Positions 6,950 to 16,365 of a DNA stretch of 20,926 nucleotides are shown in pieces (position 1 is the first letter of the stretch; each line of letters opens with the position of its first letter). The notes beneath the pieces are model-generated. The model did not search any database. It was not told the origin of the DNA and worked only from the letters and a program-made list of their open reading frames with translations. The stretch is from a virus: the IMG/VR virus record IMGVR_UViG_3300014496_000009, positions 1 through 20,926 of that record; one strand, given 5' to 3'. The translations under genes and the position numbers were made by a program.

Positions 6950-6978
6950 ATTATAGACATACCATTTATTTTAATCAA
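6950..6978 (-). promoter_or_regulatory. Promoter of the micro-gene
   Basis: On the minus strand TTGATT (6978-6973) is followed after 17 bases by a perfect TATAAT (6955-6950). The predicted start is near 6943, about 34 bases before the TTG start codon at 6909. Confidence 0.65.
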
Positions 6979-7143
6979 GCCTAGCAGTTTATTACATCAC
7001 TACCATTTTACAACTAAATATACATATTAATTACAATTGACTTTTTAAAAGACATATTCTGATAATGCAAAACTTAAAAGCTAGTAATAGTAGTAAAAGT
7101 TGTCGATAGAAAAATATTTATTAATGACATTATTTACCACATA

Positions 7144-10100
7144 TTAAGATTTTTTCTTTAGGTAATTTAGAAATTCACCTTTAGAAATTACAGATGCTTG
7201 ATTCAATATTTTAACAATTAAATTGACTTTATCATCATCAGAAATGTTTCTTTTTAGTATTGAAGTTATTCCGTTATTTGTCAATCTTCCGACTTCTTTT
7301 TGATACAATGGTTTTTCTGTTTCTGTTAAAACATGGGTATAAGTTTTGCCCTTTTGTGTCCAAGTAAGTTTGCTAGGAATAACTCTAGGAAATTGAGTTG
7401 TGCTTCCAGTAGTTGCATTTAATCTTAACAATTCCTTTTGAACTGGTGTCGGATTATTCTTAGTAACAAATGATGGATTCAAAAATACATTGAATAAATT
7501 ATTAGTTCCATTCTGGTAAACTTCTTTCTTTTGTCCAAGAACACCATAATTTTGAGGAAGTTTATTCGCCAAAAATGGTATTTTATTTTGTGCAATATTT
7601 AAACCAGTTTTTAAAGGATTAGGGTTATAAGTTGACCTTGCAACATTGCTATTAAGTTGTCTAAATTGATTTAAAAGTGTTGGAGTAAAACTTGATGGTA
7701 AACTTTGCGCAACATTTCCAAATGCTGCTGCTGGACTTTTACTTTGTATCAATTTTGTAAGACCTTGAAGAACTGGCTGGTCAGCAATTGAACTTAACCC
7801 ACTTTCAGCAGCAGTGCCAAGACTTGAAGTTAAATCTTCCGATATAGATTTTTTCTCTTTAATACTTTGGTTCATATTAGCGCCAAATGCTAAACTCATA
7901 GCTATAGGTTGCGCCCAATCATAAGAAACAAGTGTGTCATTATCTTGTGCTTTTAAAGCATTTTGATTAAATCCACTTTTCGCCCACCTTTGCAAAGCAG
8001 TAACATTTACCTTATAACTTCCTCCACCAGCTTCCGTTTGTGCTTCTCTTAAATCTGCATCAGTTGAAGTTTGTCCAGTAATTACACCTTTGTCAGCAAG
8101 CAAATAACCTAATCCAGTGAATCCAAGCGTTCCAGTTATTGCCCTTGATAGGGAAAGTTCAAAATCTCTAATGTTTATTTTTCCACCTTCCTCAAACAAT
8201 GGTGCTGTAAGTTTATATGCAGAACTAAGAAAACCGGCTGGTGAATAGTCAATACCTCTTAATATTAAAGCTGCTGGTGTTTTAGGATATTTTAAAACTA
8301 GAGAACCAAAACCAAATTCTTTATAAAGATTTAATGCCCTTTTGATGGCTGATAAACTTTGACCTAAAATATTATTATCTTGGAAAGTTACATATTTACC
8401 ATATTGGTCTGCTATTTCTAAAATATTTTTGTCAGCACTCTTTATGAAAGTCTGTACAGCAACTTTTCTTGCTTCACCTTTTAAACCACTATTTATAGCA
8501 CTTAGTTCACCCATTTCACCAAGTGTTTGATTAGCAGCACGTTTATAAGCAGCGTAGTCAAAACCTCTTAGATTCCAGCCTAATGCCTTTTCAAGGTATG
8601 TCATAGGATTCCATTTATTGGTAAATGCTTGTGGTGCTAAATCATATTGTGTTTGTAGACCGGCTGGATTTACGTTTCTCCATCCAGCTTTAGCGCCTGT
8701 TAAAAATGATTTCCAATATTCTCCTTGATTTCCGGTTTTAAATGTAACAGTTCTATCGCTTTTAGTAAAAAATGAACGTGCAATATCTATTGGAGTTGCT
8801 ATATATTTGTTAACTCTTTCAACTCTATAGAATAATTCATTACCGATTATATTTCTGATTAATGTTTTAGGATTCAATAACTGTGCAATAGTTTGTGTCG
8901 TTTCTAGTTTTCTAAAAATATTTGATTTACCTAAACTTTGCAAAGTTGCTTGTAAAATTTGACTAGCTTCTATTTTAGCATCACCAGTTAAATCTTGGAC
9001 ATTCTTTGCTAAGTCTGCAAGTTGTTTTGCCAAATCTGGATTCAATTTCTGTATTTTAGTTAAACCCTTGAACCATCTTTGATTATTAACTTTATCAATT
9101 AACTTTTGTGCATATACTAAAATTCCTTCTGGACTTAATCTATCGTAAATACTTGCAGCTTGGATTGCTTGACCATTCTTAGTTAATTGACTTGAAATAC
9201 TGCTTGCAATATCCACAGCCCTTGCAAAGTTACCTTCCTTCTGGAATTTATTAATTAATTGAATTGCAGTTACAGTTTTTTCAGCAGATGTTTTAGTTTT
9301 ATCATTTACAAAACTTACTGCATCCTCAACACTTTTTTCGATTCTAGCATTTGCAGCTTTCAAAGAATTAGCATTTGTTTCTTTCGTATAGCCAAGTTTT
9401 AAATCCTCCAATTGTTTTTTTAATTCGGCTTCTGTATTAGTAGAGTTTGGAACAGTAACATTTGCAAATCTACTTTTGCCATTGCCAAATTGAAACTTTT
9501 TCGCTGGTAGTACTACTTCTGCTGGTGGTTCTGGTGGTTGATTTTCAGTTGCTTTTAATGGTGTTTCTATTGGTGGTGGTGGTACTTCTGCTGTAGGTGG
9601 TGCAAGTGGATTGTTTAATGTTTCTGGTGTAGTAGGTGCAATTTCTGGTGGAACATTTGCCACTTCTGGTGGAACATTGACAGGAAGTTGTTCGCTACCT
9701 AAACTTGCCCTTTCATTTGCTAAATTCATATTATTTTCATTTACATAATTATAAAAATCTTTAGATGGTATAAAAGCATCAATCATTTTATTCTGGTCAA
9801 TTGCAGCAAGTGCCCTATGTCTACCATCAATAACAAATCCATCTTTGCCAACTACAATTGCTTTATTTATATCAGTTTTATTATCCACAGTTAAGCTTTC
9901 GCTATCTTGTATATCCAGTATTTTAGGATTTATTTTGACCTTTACATAACTGTTTCCACCTTTTAGCAATTCTTCTTTAACAGCTTTTGGATTAAGAGAA
10001 CCTTCACTCATATTATCAATATACCCATAAACTTCACTAATTGGAGTTGTACCATAACCAACTTTTGAAACTTTAGTATCAAAAGAATCAGCATTTGAAA

Positions 10101-11229
10101 ATTTCTTGGTAAAATCAGCTAATTTTTGATTTTCTTCTGGTATGATAATATTCCTATTTGCGATAATATCATTAGTTGCAGCTTTTTCAATAGGTTTTAA
10201 AATGCCTTTAGGATTTAATAAAGTTGCTTGTGTTGCATTTTCTGGTGCTGCAGTTATATTAGGTTCAATAGGATTTTTCGATTCAATAGGCTTTAAAATA
10301 CCTTTAGGATTCAATATTGTATTAGTTTGAGGATTAAAATTATTTTCTGGAATAGTTGGTTCAGCAATTGGTTCGTTAACTGGAACATTTCTTTTAAGCT
10401 TATTTAGAATATCCCCAGCATAAGGAAGAACAGCTTTTCCAAGAACCCCTAATCCAGCGCCAAATCCAGCGCCTTGAATACCAGCACTAGCAATTTCTTT
10501 TGGAGTTCCACCGGCTTGACCAGCAAGTATTGCATTGCTTGCGCCACCGACAACAGCGCCTTGTCCGATTGCTGGCGCAAAAGTTCTTGCAGAATTTGTT
10601 AATCTATTTAAAATATATTCTTTTCCAGTTGTTGACAATAAATTGTTTTCTGCTGGAATTTTGCTTAATATGAAATTCGATAATTCTTTACCAGTTGTTT
10701 CAGTTTGTGCAAGAGGATTTCCAGCGCCCATTTGTCCAGTTTCAAGCGCAGATAAAATCATAGCTACAGTATCAGCACTTACATTTCCAATTGTTCCTAA
10801 ATCTGGTTTAACAAGTGGTTTTCCTTTTTCATCCACAGCCATACCACCAGAATATTGACCGGCAGCAATTTGTAATCTACTTAAAAATGGTATAACTTTT
10901 GTTTTCTCTATATTAGGTTTAAGATATTTATTAAACCAATTTACAATAGGCACATCACTTTGTGGCGCAGATGTTGCACTTGGCGCATTTATATACGAAG
11001 GTGGAGTATAAACTTTTTTAGTAGCTTGAACAAAAGGAGAAACAAATTTTGCTTGTGTGGCAAAACTTGGTAAATTATAATTAGGCTTTGAAAATAATAT
11101 TGAAGTTTTATTTACAGGTACAGTTGGAGTTAAAGGACTTCTTAAAGGATTGCTTACAAAACTATTAGGTGATACTAGCGTAGGAGTTGACGCTGGTTCT
11201 ATCTTCTTTTTAGGATTAAAATAATTCAA
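7144..11229 (-). CDS. Very large internal virion / DNA-ejection protein with ParB-like domain
   Basis: This 1361-residue protein ends the late operon. The N-terminal 120 residues are Pro/Ser/Thr-rich. A Gly/Ala-rich hydrophobic stretch follows (about 218-274), then two copies of LNPKGILKPIE 32 residues apart (about 305 and 337). Residues about 400-495 look like a ParB/sulfiredoxin-type domain with VVGKDGFVIDGRHRALAAI. A Pro-rich spacer (about 517-580) leads to a long helical part. That part includes LLNPKTLIRNIIGN (about 785), a motif of large polyvalent phage proteins, and a hydrophobic segment (LGFTGLGYLLADKGVI, about 1035). It resembles ejected inner proteins of short-tailed phages in size, position after the hub and fibre, and composition. 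No lytic transglycosylase motif is visible. The start is TTG at 11229 behind AAGGAGG. A tape-measure role is less likely because no tail-tube gene is present. Confidence 0.7.
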   Translation of the reverse strand: MNYFNPKKKIEPASTPTLVSPNSFVSNPLRSPLTPTVPVNKTSILFSKPNYNLPSFATQAKFVSPFVQATKKVYTPPSYINAPSATSAPQSDVPIVNWFNKYLKPNIEKTKVIPFLSRLQIAAGQYSGGMAVDEKGKPLVKPDLGTIGNVSADTVAMILSALETGQMGAGNPLAQTETTGKELSNFILSKIPAENNLLSTTGKEYILNRLTNSARTFAPAIGQGAVVGGASNAILAGQAGGTPKEIASAGIQGAGFGAGLGVLGKAVLPYAGDILNKLKRNVPVNEPIAEPTIPENNFNPQTNTILNPKGILKPIESKNPIEPNITAAPENATQATLLNPKGILKPIEKAATNDIIANRNIIIPEENQKLADFTKKFSNADSFDTKVSKVGYGTTPISEVYGYIDNMSEGSLNPKAVKEELLKGGNSYVKVKINPKILDIQDSESLTVDNKTDINKAIVVGKDGFVIDGRHRALAAIDQNKMIDAFIPSKDFYNYVNENNMNLANERASLGSEQLPVNVPPEVANVPPEIAPTTPETLNNPLAPPTAEVPPPPIETPLKATENQPPEPPAEVVLPAKKFQFGNGKSRFANVTVPNSTNTEAELKKQLEDLKLGYTKETNANSLKAANARIEKSVEDAVSFVNDKTKTSAEKTVTAIQLINKFQKEGNFARAVDIASSISSQLTKNGQAIQAASIYDRLSPEGILVYAQKLIDKVNNQRWFKGLTKIQKLNPDLAKQLADLAKNVQDLTGDAKIEASQILQATLQSLGKSNIFRKLETTQTIAQLLNPKTLIRNIIGNELFYRVERVNKYIATPIDIARSFFTKSDRTVTFKTGNQGEYWKSFLTGAKAGWRNVNPAGLQTQYDLAPQAFTNKWNPMTYLEKALGWNLRGFDYAAYKRAANQTLGEMGELSAINSGLKGEARKVAVQTFIKSADKNILEIADQYGKYVTFQDNNILGQSLSAIKRALNLYKEFGFGSLVLKYPKTPAALILRGIDYSPAGFLSSAYKLTAPLFEEGGKINIRDFELSLSRAITGTLGFTGLGYLLADKGVITGQTSTDADLREAQTEAGGGSYKVNVTALQRWAKSGFNQNALKAQDNDTLVSYDWAQPIAMSLAFGANMNQSIKEKKSISEDLTSSLGTAAESGLSSIADQPVLQGLTKLIQSKSPAAAFGNVAQSLPSSFTPTLLNQFRQLNSNVARSTYNPNPLKTGLNIAQNKIPFLANKLPQNYGVLGQKKEVYQNGTNNLFNVFLNPSFVTKNNPTPVQKELLRLNATTGSTTQFPRVIPSKLTWTQKGKTYTHVLTETEKPLYQKEVGRLTNNGITSILKRNISDDDKVNLIVKILNQASVISKGEFLNYLKKKS

Positions 11230-11244
11230 TTAAATCAACCTCCT

Positions 11245-12117
11245 TTAAAAGTTAACACCAGATAATGAATCAGCAGCAGTTGTTTTTTCTTTCGCTGGCG
11301 CTAAATCGTTTTGAATACCATATACCCAAGAGTTTGCTGCTGTAGGTGTCATTCCAGCATTTAATAAAGAACTCATAATTGATTGTTTATTGCTACTTAA
11401 ATATGCAGCAGCTTTTGCATTAGTATTAAAACCATAAACAGCTTTTATTATTGCATTTGCAGTATCATTAATATTACTTGATTTAGAACCAGAAGAACCA
11501 CCGGAGGAACCTCCAGAACTTCTACTTGCCGAAGCTGCCCTTGCTGCACTAGCTGCTGCATCTGCCCTTTGCGTATTGAAATTAGCTTGTGCCTGTGCTG
11601 CTGCTTTCTGCTGTGCATCATAAGCACGATTAGCATTTTCCTGTGCTATCATAGCAGCATTATAGTTTTGCTGTGCTGTAATTAGTGATTGCATAGTCGC
11701 AGCATTAATATTTGCATTAGATGAAGCAACACCAGAATTATAACCAGTATTAACATCAGAAACTTGTTTTGCATTTTCTGCATTAGCAGTTGCCTCACTT
11801 GTAGCAAGATTGCCTAAACTTCCTTGCTTCATTGCATTATTTGTTATATTTGCTTGTGCTAAACTTCCAGAATTACCAACAGCATTGTTTTGACCTCTTT
11901 GTGCCATAAATTCAGCAAAATTCCTTGCTGCTTGCTGGTTAGAAGTATCAACTTGCGACCTTGATTTTAAATAAGCTGGTTCAATTGCTTTTTGCGCTGT
12001 GGATAATGTGTCTAAGCTTTTATTTCTAGCAGTTAATAAGCCTAAATTTGCAGCAGCTTTATTCGCTGTGTTTAATTGGTTTATTTGTGCTGTAGGATTA
12101 TAAACAGCAGTTGCCAT
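11245..12117 (-). CDS. Ala/Gln/Asn-rich internal virion (ejection-type) protein
   Basis: The 290-residue protein is almost all helix and coiled coil up to about residue 195, dominated by Ala, Gln, Asn and Ser (AAAQAQANFNTQRADAAASA). A Ser/Gly linker follows (SSGGSSGGSSGSKSS). The C-terminal 75 residues form a compact helical domain (NKQSIMSSLLNAGMTPTAAN) that may bind DNA or a partner. It has almost no Cys or Trp. Composition and place directly before the giant terminal protein fit the small ejection proteins of short-tailed phages (T7 gp14 or P22 gp7 class), but no sequence motif proves it. ATG at 12117 follows AAGGAGG; a 15-base gap separates it from the 1361-residue gene. Confidence 0.6.
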   Translation of the reverse strand: MATAVYNPTAQINQLNTANKAAANLGLLTARNKSLDTLSTAQKAIEPAYLKSRSQVDTSNQQAARNFAEFMAQRGQNNAVGNSGSLAQANITNNAMKQGSLGNLATSEATANAENAKQVSDVNTGYNSGVASSNANINAATMQSLITAQQNYNAAMIAQENANRAYDAQQKAAAQAQANFNTQRADAAASAARAASASRSSGGSSGGSSGSKSSNINDTANAIIKAVYGFNTNAKAAAYLSSNKQSIMSSLLNAGMTPTAANSWVYGIQNDLAPAKEKTTAADSLSGVNF

Positions 12118-12130
12118 TTTTCATACCTCC

Positions 12131-12901
12131 TTAATATCCGATTGAGAAATACGTAAATGCTTTATTATTAGTATCCGTTGCACCACCAGTAAAACCAAAT
12201 ATACATGTTGTTTTAGTTGATGTGGTTGTACTATGCCACATTAAAACATTGTTATTTTGGTTTACATTAGCGATTAAACAAGCATTAGGAAATGCTTTTG
12301 GGAAAATCACACTACCATAGCTATACCAATAAGTCAGAACTTGCGTTTCAGCATTAGTAGTTCCAGAACCCCATTGTAATATTAACCCATTTGCCAATTG
12401 TTTCCATCCGGTTCCAGCTGTCCAATCAGTTTTCTTAAAAGTTGTTGCATCAATAGTTGTAATTTCTGATTGATTTAAAGCAATTGCAGCATTAGACAAA
12501 ACTAAATCTGTTTGAAGCGCTTTTGCTGTATCAGTTACATCAATAGTATCAAGTCTATCTGATAAACTTGTATAAGTTCTAGCATCTGCACCAGTGTGCG
12601 TATTCGCAACTTCTGCATTTACATTTGCAATAGCGATTGCATCAATTCTCAATTTAACACTTTCTAATACATCTTGGACATTAGTACCACTTAAAGTGGG
12701 GATGCCAACAACACTAATAACGCTTGCAGCAAGTGCATCAATTTCAACAGTTAAAGTATCATTTATATAAGTTTTAATTGCATTACCAGATTCATCAAAT
12801 TTTGTCTTTACCTCAGTTGGAGTTAAACCAGTTACATCATTAGGTTCATCAGCCAAAGTCTGGATTATATCTAAGTCTGTGGTTAATTTAGTTACACTCA
12901 T
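12131..12901 (-). CDS. Tail fibre protein with gp53-like C-terminal receptor-binding domain
   Basis: The N-terminus (LADEPNDVTGLTPTEVKTKF, then DESGNAIKTYIN) is a common anchor in Firmicute phage tail fibres. The middle (about 60-150) is a repetitive trimeric-fibre-like stretch rich in Ile, Thr, Ala and Asp. The C-terminal 100 residues, from GWKQLANGLILQWGSG through VIFPKAFPNACLIANVNQ to the last FSIGY, match the gp53-like tail fibre tip that binds the host surface. ATG overlaps the stop of the 1024-residue gene by 4 bases. The ribosome site GGGGGTAAAG lies inside that gene. The role is adsorption; the receptor is unknown. Confidence 0.8.
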   Translation of the reverse strand: MSVTKLTTDLDIIQTLADEPNDVTGLTPTEVKTKFDESGNAIKTYINDTLTVEIDALAASVISVVGIPTLSGTNVQDVLESVKLRIDAIAIANVNAEVANTHTGADARTYTSLSDRLDTIDVTDTAKALQTDLVLSNAAIALNQSEITTIDATTFKKTDWTAGTGWKQLANGLILQWGSGTTNAETQVLTYWYSYGSVIFPKAFPNACLIANVNQNNNVLMWHSTTTSTKTTCIFGFTGGATDTNNKAFTYFSIGY

Positions 12902-15900
12902 TGAACTTTACCCCCTAATCTTGCTAACATATTTATACTTAATATAGTTACAGTTGTATCAGTATCTAATTTTTCAACAACAAATTTAAAATATACAAAT
13001 TGCTGTGCTGTAAGTTCAAGTGCATAAGGTTGTGGGTTATATGAAGTTCTAAAACTAAAATGTGCAAAATCTAAATGTGTGAAAGTAATAACATTAAATT
13101 CCACTATTTGACTATCACTTACACCATCATTATTAGTGATATATTTTATTGTCAGATAAGACCTATAATTAGGATTTATGGAAATCCAAGCTTTATTCAT
13201 AAACTTCAATCTCCAATCAGCGCCAAAATCATAAAATGCCATTGTCCAGTTAATGTTCATAGCAGTGTTATTATCGCTTCTCAAATTCTCATTAAATCTA
13301 TAAATTGAACCTTCTGCACCGTAATACATTTGACCATCAACAACTAAAAAGTAACTTGCTGTTATATTGTCGAATTTATACCAAGTATCATTGAAATAAT
13401 TGTGAACCCATACGATTGAACCAATACACAGCCAATATTCTTTCTGTTCTTGCCAATTGTATGTTATCGCTTTTGTTAAATCTACAGTATTTAAGCTTTG
13501 CTGTACTCTTTGACTTATTAATTTAGAATTAGTCTGGTCACGCACAGTTGAATTTTGCCAAGCATAAACACCATTATTTATGGTATAAGGAACATCAGCA
13601 ACAACTTGGACTTGCCCAAATGCCATATTCCCAATATTTTCATTTAATTCAAAAACTGGGAAAGAAACAATAACATTTCCAATTACATCAGTTGTGCTTG
13701 AATAATAAGAATACATAGCACCACCACCAAGTTCAAAGAAAATCTTCTGTCTATCTAATTGCTTGATAATATCTGTAATTGCATATTCTCCTGTTCCTAA
13801 ATCATCATAGCTATTACTCTCAAAATATTCAGCCGAAGGAACTCCATTTGCTAAGCCACTCCAAAACCTTCTGTTTTTAAAGTTTGTATTTCCCCAAAGG
13901 AAAACTCTTGAATCAGTTTGTCCAGAATAATCCATTTCGTACAAACAATTTTCTATTAATGTTCTTTGTCCTGTTCCTTTTGTCCATCCAATATCAACAT
14001 TTGAAGGCGTACCGGTTACTGGAATAACGACAAAATGAATTTTCCCTAAAGTTAAATCCACCGTATAATCGGTAGTCAAAGTTAGCGTAATTCCATTCTT
14101 TTTAACATAGTCTATTGAAGTTACTGCTTGTTCTAAAATGTAGAAATCAGCACTTGTTCCATTAGGCGAAAATGTTTCGTGTTTACTTCCTGTTAAAATA
14201 TTTAATTCTTCAAATATTCTGCCAAGACCATCACCAGTAACAGTTCCAGTTCCACCAGCCGGAGGAACACCAACAGCAAGCAAGGGAACATAACCAGCTA
14301 CGGTTTTAACTGTGCTTCCATCATATACAAGGTATTCAGTACCAGTTAATATATATAAATTACTTCCAAATTGAAACATTTTAGTTGCACCGTTGTGCAT
14401 ACCAGTTCTTTTTACAGTTATTATTTCACCAAAATTTCCGGTAACATTAGCATAACAAGTTATAGATGAAGAAATACTTCCAGCAACAATTGCTGGTGTC
14501 GCAGTTGCAGCAGTTGACAAATTGCCTGTTTCCCAAAAATCGACAACAGCTACTTGGAATGAATATGAAGTACCATTTGTTAAACCAGTTGCAGTAAATG
14601 TTGTTGTTGTAGCTGCTATATAACTTAGGTAAACACCATCTTTATATATAAAATATGATTGCTTATCTGTATCTGGTGAAGCTGTCCAATGAAGTATAAT
14701 TTGAGTATCTCCAACAGTAGCAGTTAATCCGGTTACTTGTGAAGGTTTTAATATTGTATATAAATCACCTTCAAGAACATCTAAATCTATATTGGTGGAA
14801 TTAACCCCCCATTCTGCGCCATGACTTCCAGATGATTGGTATTGCCAATTTGTCCATTTATTGTTTGCGAAAATTCCAAATGCCATAAAACCAGATGAAG
14901 GATAACTTGTGGAATAACAAGCAAGCATTAGAGGACATTTTGCGCCTATGCCACCTTTTGTCGAATGGTATAATTCTTGTGGTTCAACAGTTAAATTATC
15001 AACACAATAAAATGCTGTATACAAAATACATTGTCTTTTAGATAATTGTTTAAATTTTCCAAGAAAAGCTTCAATAAAATCAAAAGCTTGGTCATTCGTC
15101 ATTGCTGGATAAATACTGCCATTTGCATTTTCAAAATCAAACATAGGCATAATATCACCAATATCGTTAGCACTTCCGGTTACAGCCACTATATAATTAT
15201 AAAAAGTTGTTGCTTGTGTTTCTGCATTAGCAACCGAACTTAACCATCCATTCGTTGAATCATAATAATTAGGACAATTAAACCATGTAAAACCAATTTT
15301 TAAACCAGCTGCCCTTGCTGCTGTAACGTGTCCGATTGTATTCGTTGTGTCTGCTGCCATTCCAGCATATTTCATCAGCATCATTCCACCGACTTTTTCT
15401 GGCTTTTCACCAGCTTGCGCTGTGTTGTATAAAGTGGTGTAAGTAACATCATCTGTGGAATATTCTATCTTTACATTATGGAAAGTTCTTCCATCTGCAT
15501 AATACATTTGTAAAATTAAATATGGAATAGTTCTTGTTGCTGTAAATTGGCATTTTATCCATTGAGTTCCACTTCCAACAACGACATAAGTAGATAAAAC
15601 TCCATCAATAAAATTGCTTAATGGATTATAGTCTGGCGCCTTGCTTGCTGTTACTGTACTTGTTAAAGCTGCATCAACATAACTACCAGAACCAGAATCA
15701 TAGTAATAAGCTTCAAGTTCGTTAAACACAGAAGAAACATTTGTCGTGCTACCATTTGCAGTAATCTTGATATATTTAGCGCTAATGCTTACAGAATATT
15801 GACCACCAGCCTTCATATGCACATAATCACCTTTAGTTTTCATTGTTGTCCAATTGATAGGTGGTGTATCAGAAGGTTCATTGTATTGATAATGTGAAAT

Positions 15901-15972
15901 ATCACAACCTTTTACAAGTGGTATTCTTCCAGTTGCATCATAGTATTGGAAATAACCAGCAGTTTGTGCCAT
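12898..15972 (-). CDS. Fusion protein: GH25 lysozyme interrupted by a discoidin domain, FN3, and tail-hub C-terminal region
   Basis: The 1024 residues hold four parts. (1) A GH25 muramidase: strand 1 GCDISHYQ with D24, and YVHMKAGG near 50-57. The fold resumes with VTAARAAGLKIGFTWF (about 217-232) and the catalytic D-x-E in MPMFDFEN (D279, E281). It ends with WQYQSSG and a late Asp in IDLDV (D396/D398). (2) Inserted between strands, residues about 58-195, an F5/8C-discoidin-like carbohydrate-binding domain (YIKITANGS, FNELEAYYY, DGRTFHNVKIEYSTDD). (3) An FN3 domain, about 410-495 (LTATVGDTQIILHWTASPD). (4) About 500-1024, a beta-rich region with YILTGTEYLVYDG, GYVPLLAVGVPPAGG, ELNILTGSKHETFS and SRVFLWGN, typical of large phage tail-hub proteins. 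The short gene at 16365-16646 looks like the missing N-terminus of part 4. It is probably a virion-bound cell-wall hydrolase used at infection. ATG follows GGAGG. Confidence 0.85.
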   Translation of the reverse strand: MAQTAGYFQYYDATGRIPLVKGCDISHYQYNEPSDTPPINWTTMKTKGDYVHMKAGGQYSVSISAKYIKITANGSTTNVSSVFNELEAYYYDSGSGSYVDAALTSTVTASKAPDYNPLSNFIDGVLSTYVVVGSGTQWIKCQFTATRTIPYLILQMYYADGRTFHNVKIEYSTDDVTYTTLYNTAQAGEKPEKVGGMMLMKYAGMAADTTNTIGHVTAARAAGLKIGFTWFNCPNYYDSTNGWLSSVANAETQATTFYNYIVAVTGSANDIGDIMPMFDFENANGSIYPAMTNDQAFDFIEAFLGKFKQLSKRQCILYTAFYCVDNLTVEPQELYHSTKGGIGAKCPLMLACYSTSYPSSGFMAFGIFANNKWTNWQYQSSGSHGAEWGVNSTNIDLDVLEGDLYTILKPSQVTGLTATVGDTQIILHWTASPDTDKQSYFIYKDGVYLSYIAATTTTFTATGLTNGTSYSFQVAVVDFWETGNLSTAATATPAIVAGSISSSITCYANVTGNFGEIITVKRTGMHNGATKMFQFGSNLYILTGTEYLVYDGSTVKTVAGYVPLLAVGVPPAGGTGTVTGDGLGRIFEELNILTGSKHETFSPNGTSADFYILEQAVTSIDYVKKNGITLTLTTDYTVDLTLGKIHFVVIPVTGTPSNVDIGWTKGTGQRTLIENCLYEMDYSGQTDSRVFLWGNTNFKNRRFWSGLANGVPSAEYFESNSYDDLGTGEYAITDIIKQLDRQKIFFELGGGAMYSYYSSTTDVIGNVIVSFPVFELNENIGNMAFGQVQVVADVPYTINNGVYAWQNSTVRDQTNSKLISQRVQQSLNTVDLTKAITYNWQEQKEYWLCIGSIVWVHNYFNDTWYKFDNITASYFLVVDGQMYYGAEGSIYRFNENLRSDNNTAMNINWTMAFYDFGADWRLKFMNKAWISINPNYRSYLTIKYITNNDGVSDSQIVEFNVITFTHLDFAHFSFRTSYNPQPYALELTAQQFVYFKFVVEKLDTDTTVTILSINMLARLGGKVQ

Positions 15973-15984
15973 AAAAATTACCTC

Positions 15985-16365
15985 CTAAACAAGAGTAATA
16001 ATGATATTTCCAACAGGAACAGAAACGGAATCTCCAAGAATCAAGTTTCTGTGTGTTGAAAGTTCACCAAAATATAATAAATTGCCAACAGTAAGTGCAT
16101 CCATTACACCAAAATATGAAATATTTCCCCAAATGCCCGTAGATACGGGGAAATTTATAACTAAAGCATTGCTTGTTACCCCAAGTGTTGGCGCTATAAA
16201 AGTAATTGCTTTTCTTACATAGCTTCCACCAGAAACTTCACTTCCACCGGTATTAGGGTTACCAGTAAATAAGGCTATATAAATTGGTGTAACACTTGTA
16301 TAAGCTACATTTCTCATAGAAGCATTAACCAAAGCGTTTTTCAAATAGGTACTAAAACCAGCCAT
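15985..16365 (-). CDS. Gp80-like phage structural protein
   Basis: The 126-residue product starts MAGFSTYLKNALVNASMRN and has YIALFTGNPNTGGSEVSGGS, YVRKAITF, FPVSTGIWGNISYFGVMDA and NLLYFGEL. This is the pattern of a widespread small phage protein family often named Gp80 or minor tail/fibre protein. It is predicted to be all beta. ATG overlaps the stop of the preceding gene (TAATG). It lies between the two pieces of the apparent tail hub, so it probably arrived with, or was trapped by, the lysozyme insertion. The family is recognised from memory of its conserved phrases; exact virion position is unknown. Confidence 0.75.
   Translation of the reverse strand: MAGFSTYLKNALVNASMRNVAYTSVTPIYIALFTGNPNTGGSEVSGGSYVRKAITFIAPTLGVTSNALVINFPVSTGIWGNISYFGVMDALTVGNLLYFGELSTHRNLILGDSVSVPVGNIIITLV

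Larger units (their letters stand above)
6724..7143. other. Intergenic region between integrase and late operon (candidate attP region)
   Basis: Besides the inverted repeat, the terminator and the micro-gene, the stretch from about 6980 to 7143 is AT-rich with no supportable gene. It holds a near-palindrome around 7039-7053 (GACTTTT-T-AAAAGAC, one mismatch). No clear terminator is seen for the late operon that ends at 7144. Because serine integrases usually act at a site beside their own gene, an intact attP could lie here, but I cannot define its core. Confidence 0.35.

Noticed and set aside
7039-7053. Near-palindrome as late-operon terminator
   Set aside because: The stem is short, almost pure A/T with a mismatch, and about 90 bases beyond the stop codon; too weak to call.
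10535-10858. 107-codon plus-strand ORF inside the 1361-residue gene
   Set aside because: It is a mirror frame of Gly/Ala/Pro-rich coding sequence without a ribosome site.
7144-11229. Tape-measure protein
   Set aside because: No tail-tube or chaperone genes are nearby, the gene follows the fibre gene, and composition includes Pro-rich spacers and a ParB-like domain.
12898-15972. Free endolysin gene
   Set aside because: The GH25 domain is fused to a tail-hub region, no holin is adjacent, and the place is in the middle of tail genes, so a virion-bound enzyme is more likely.
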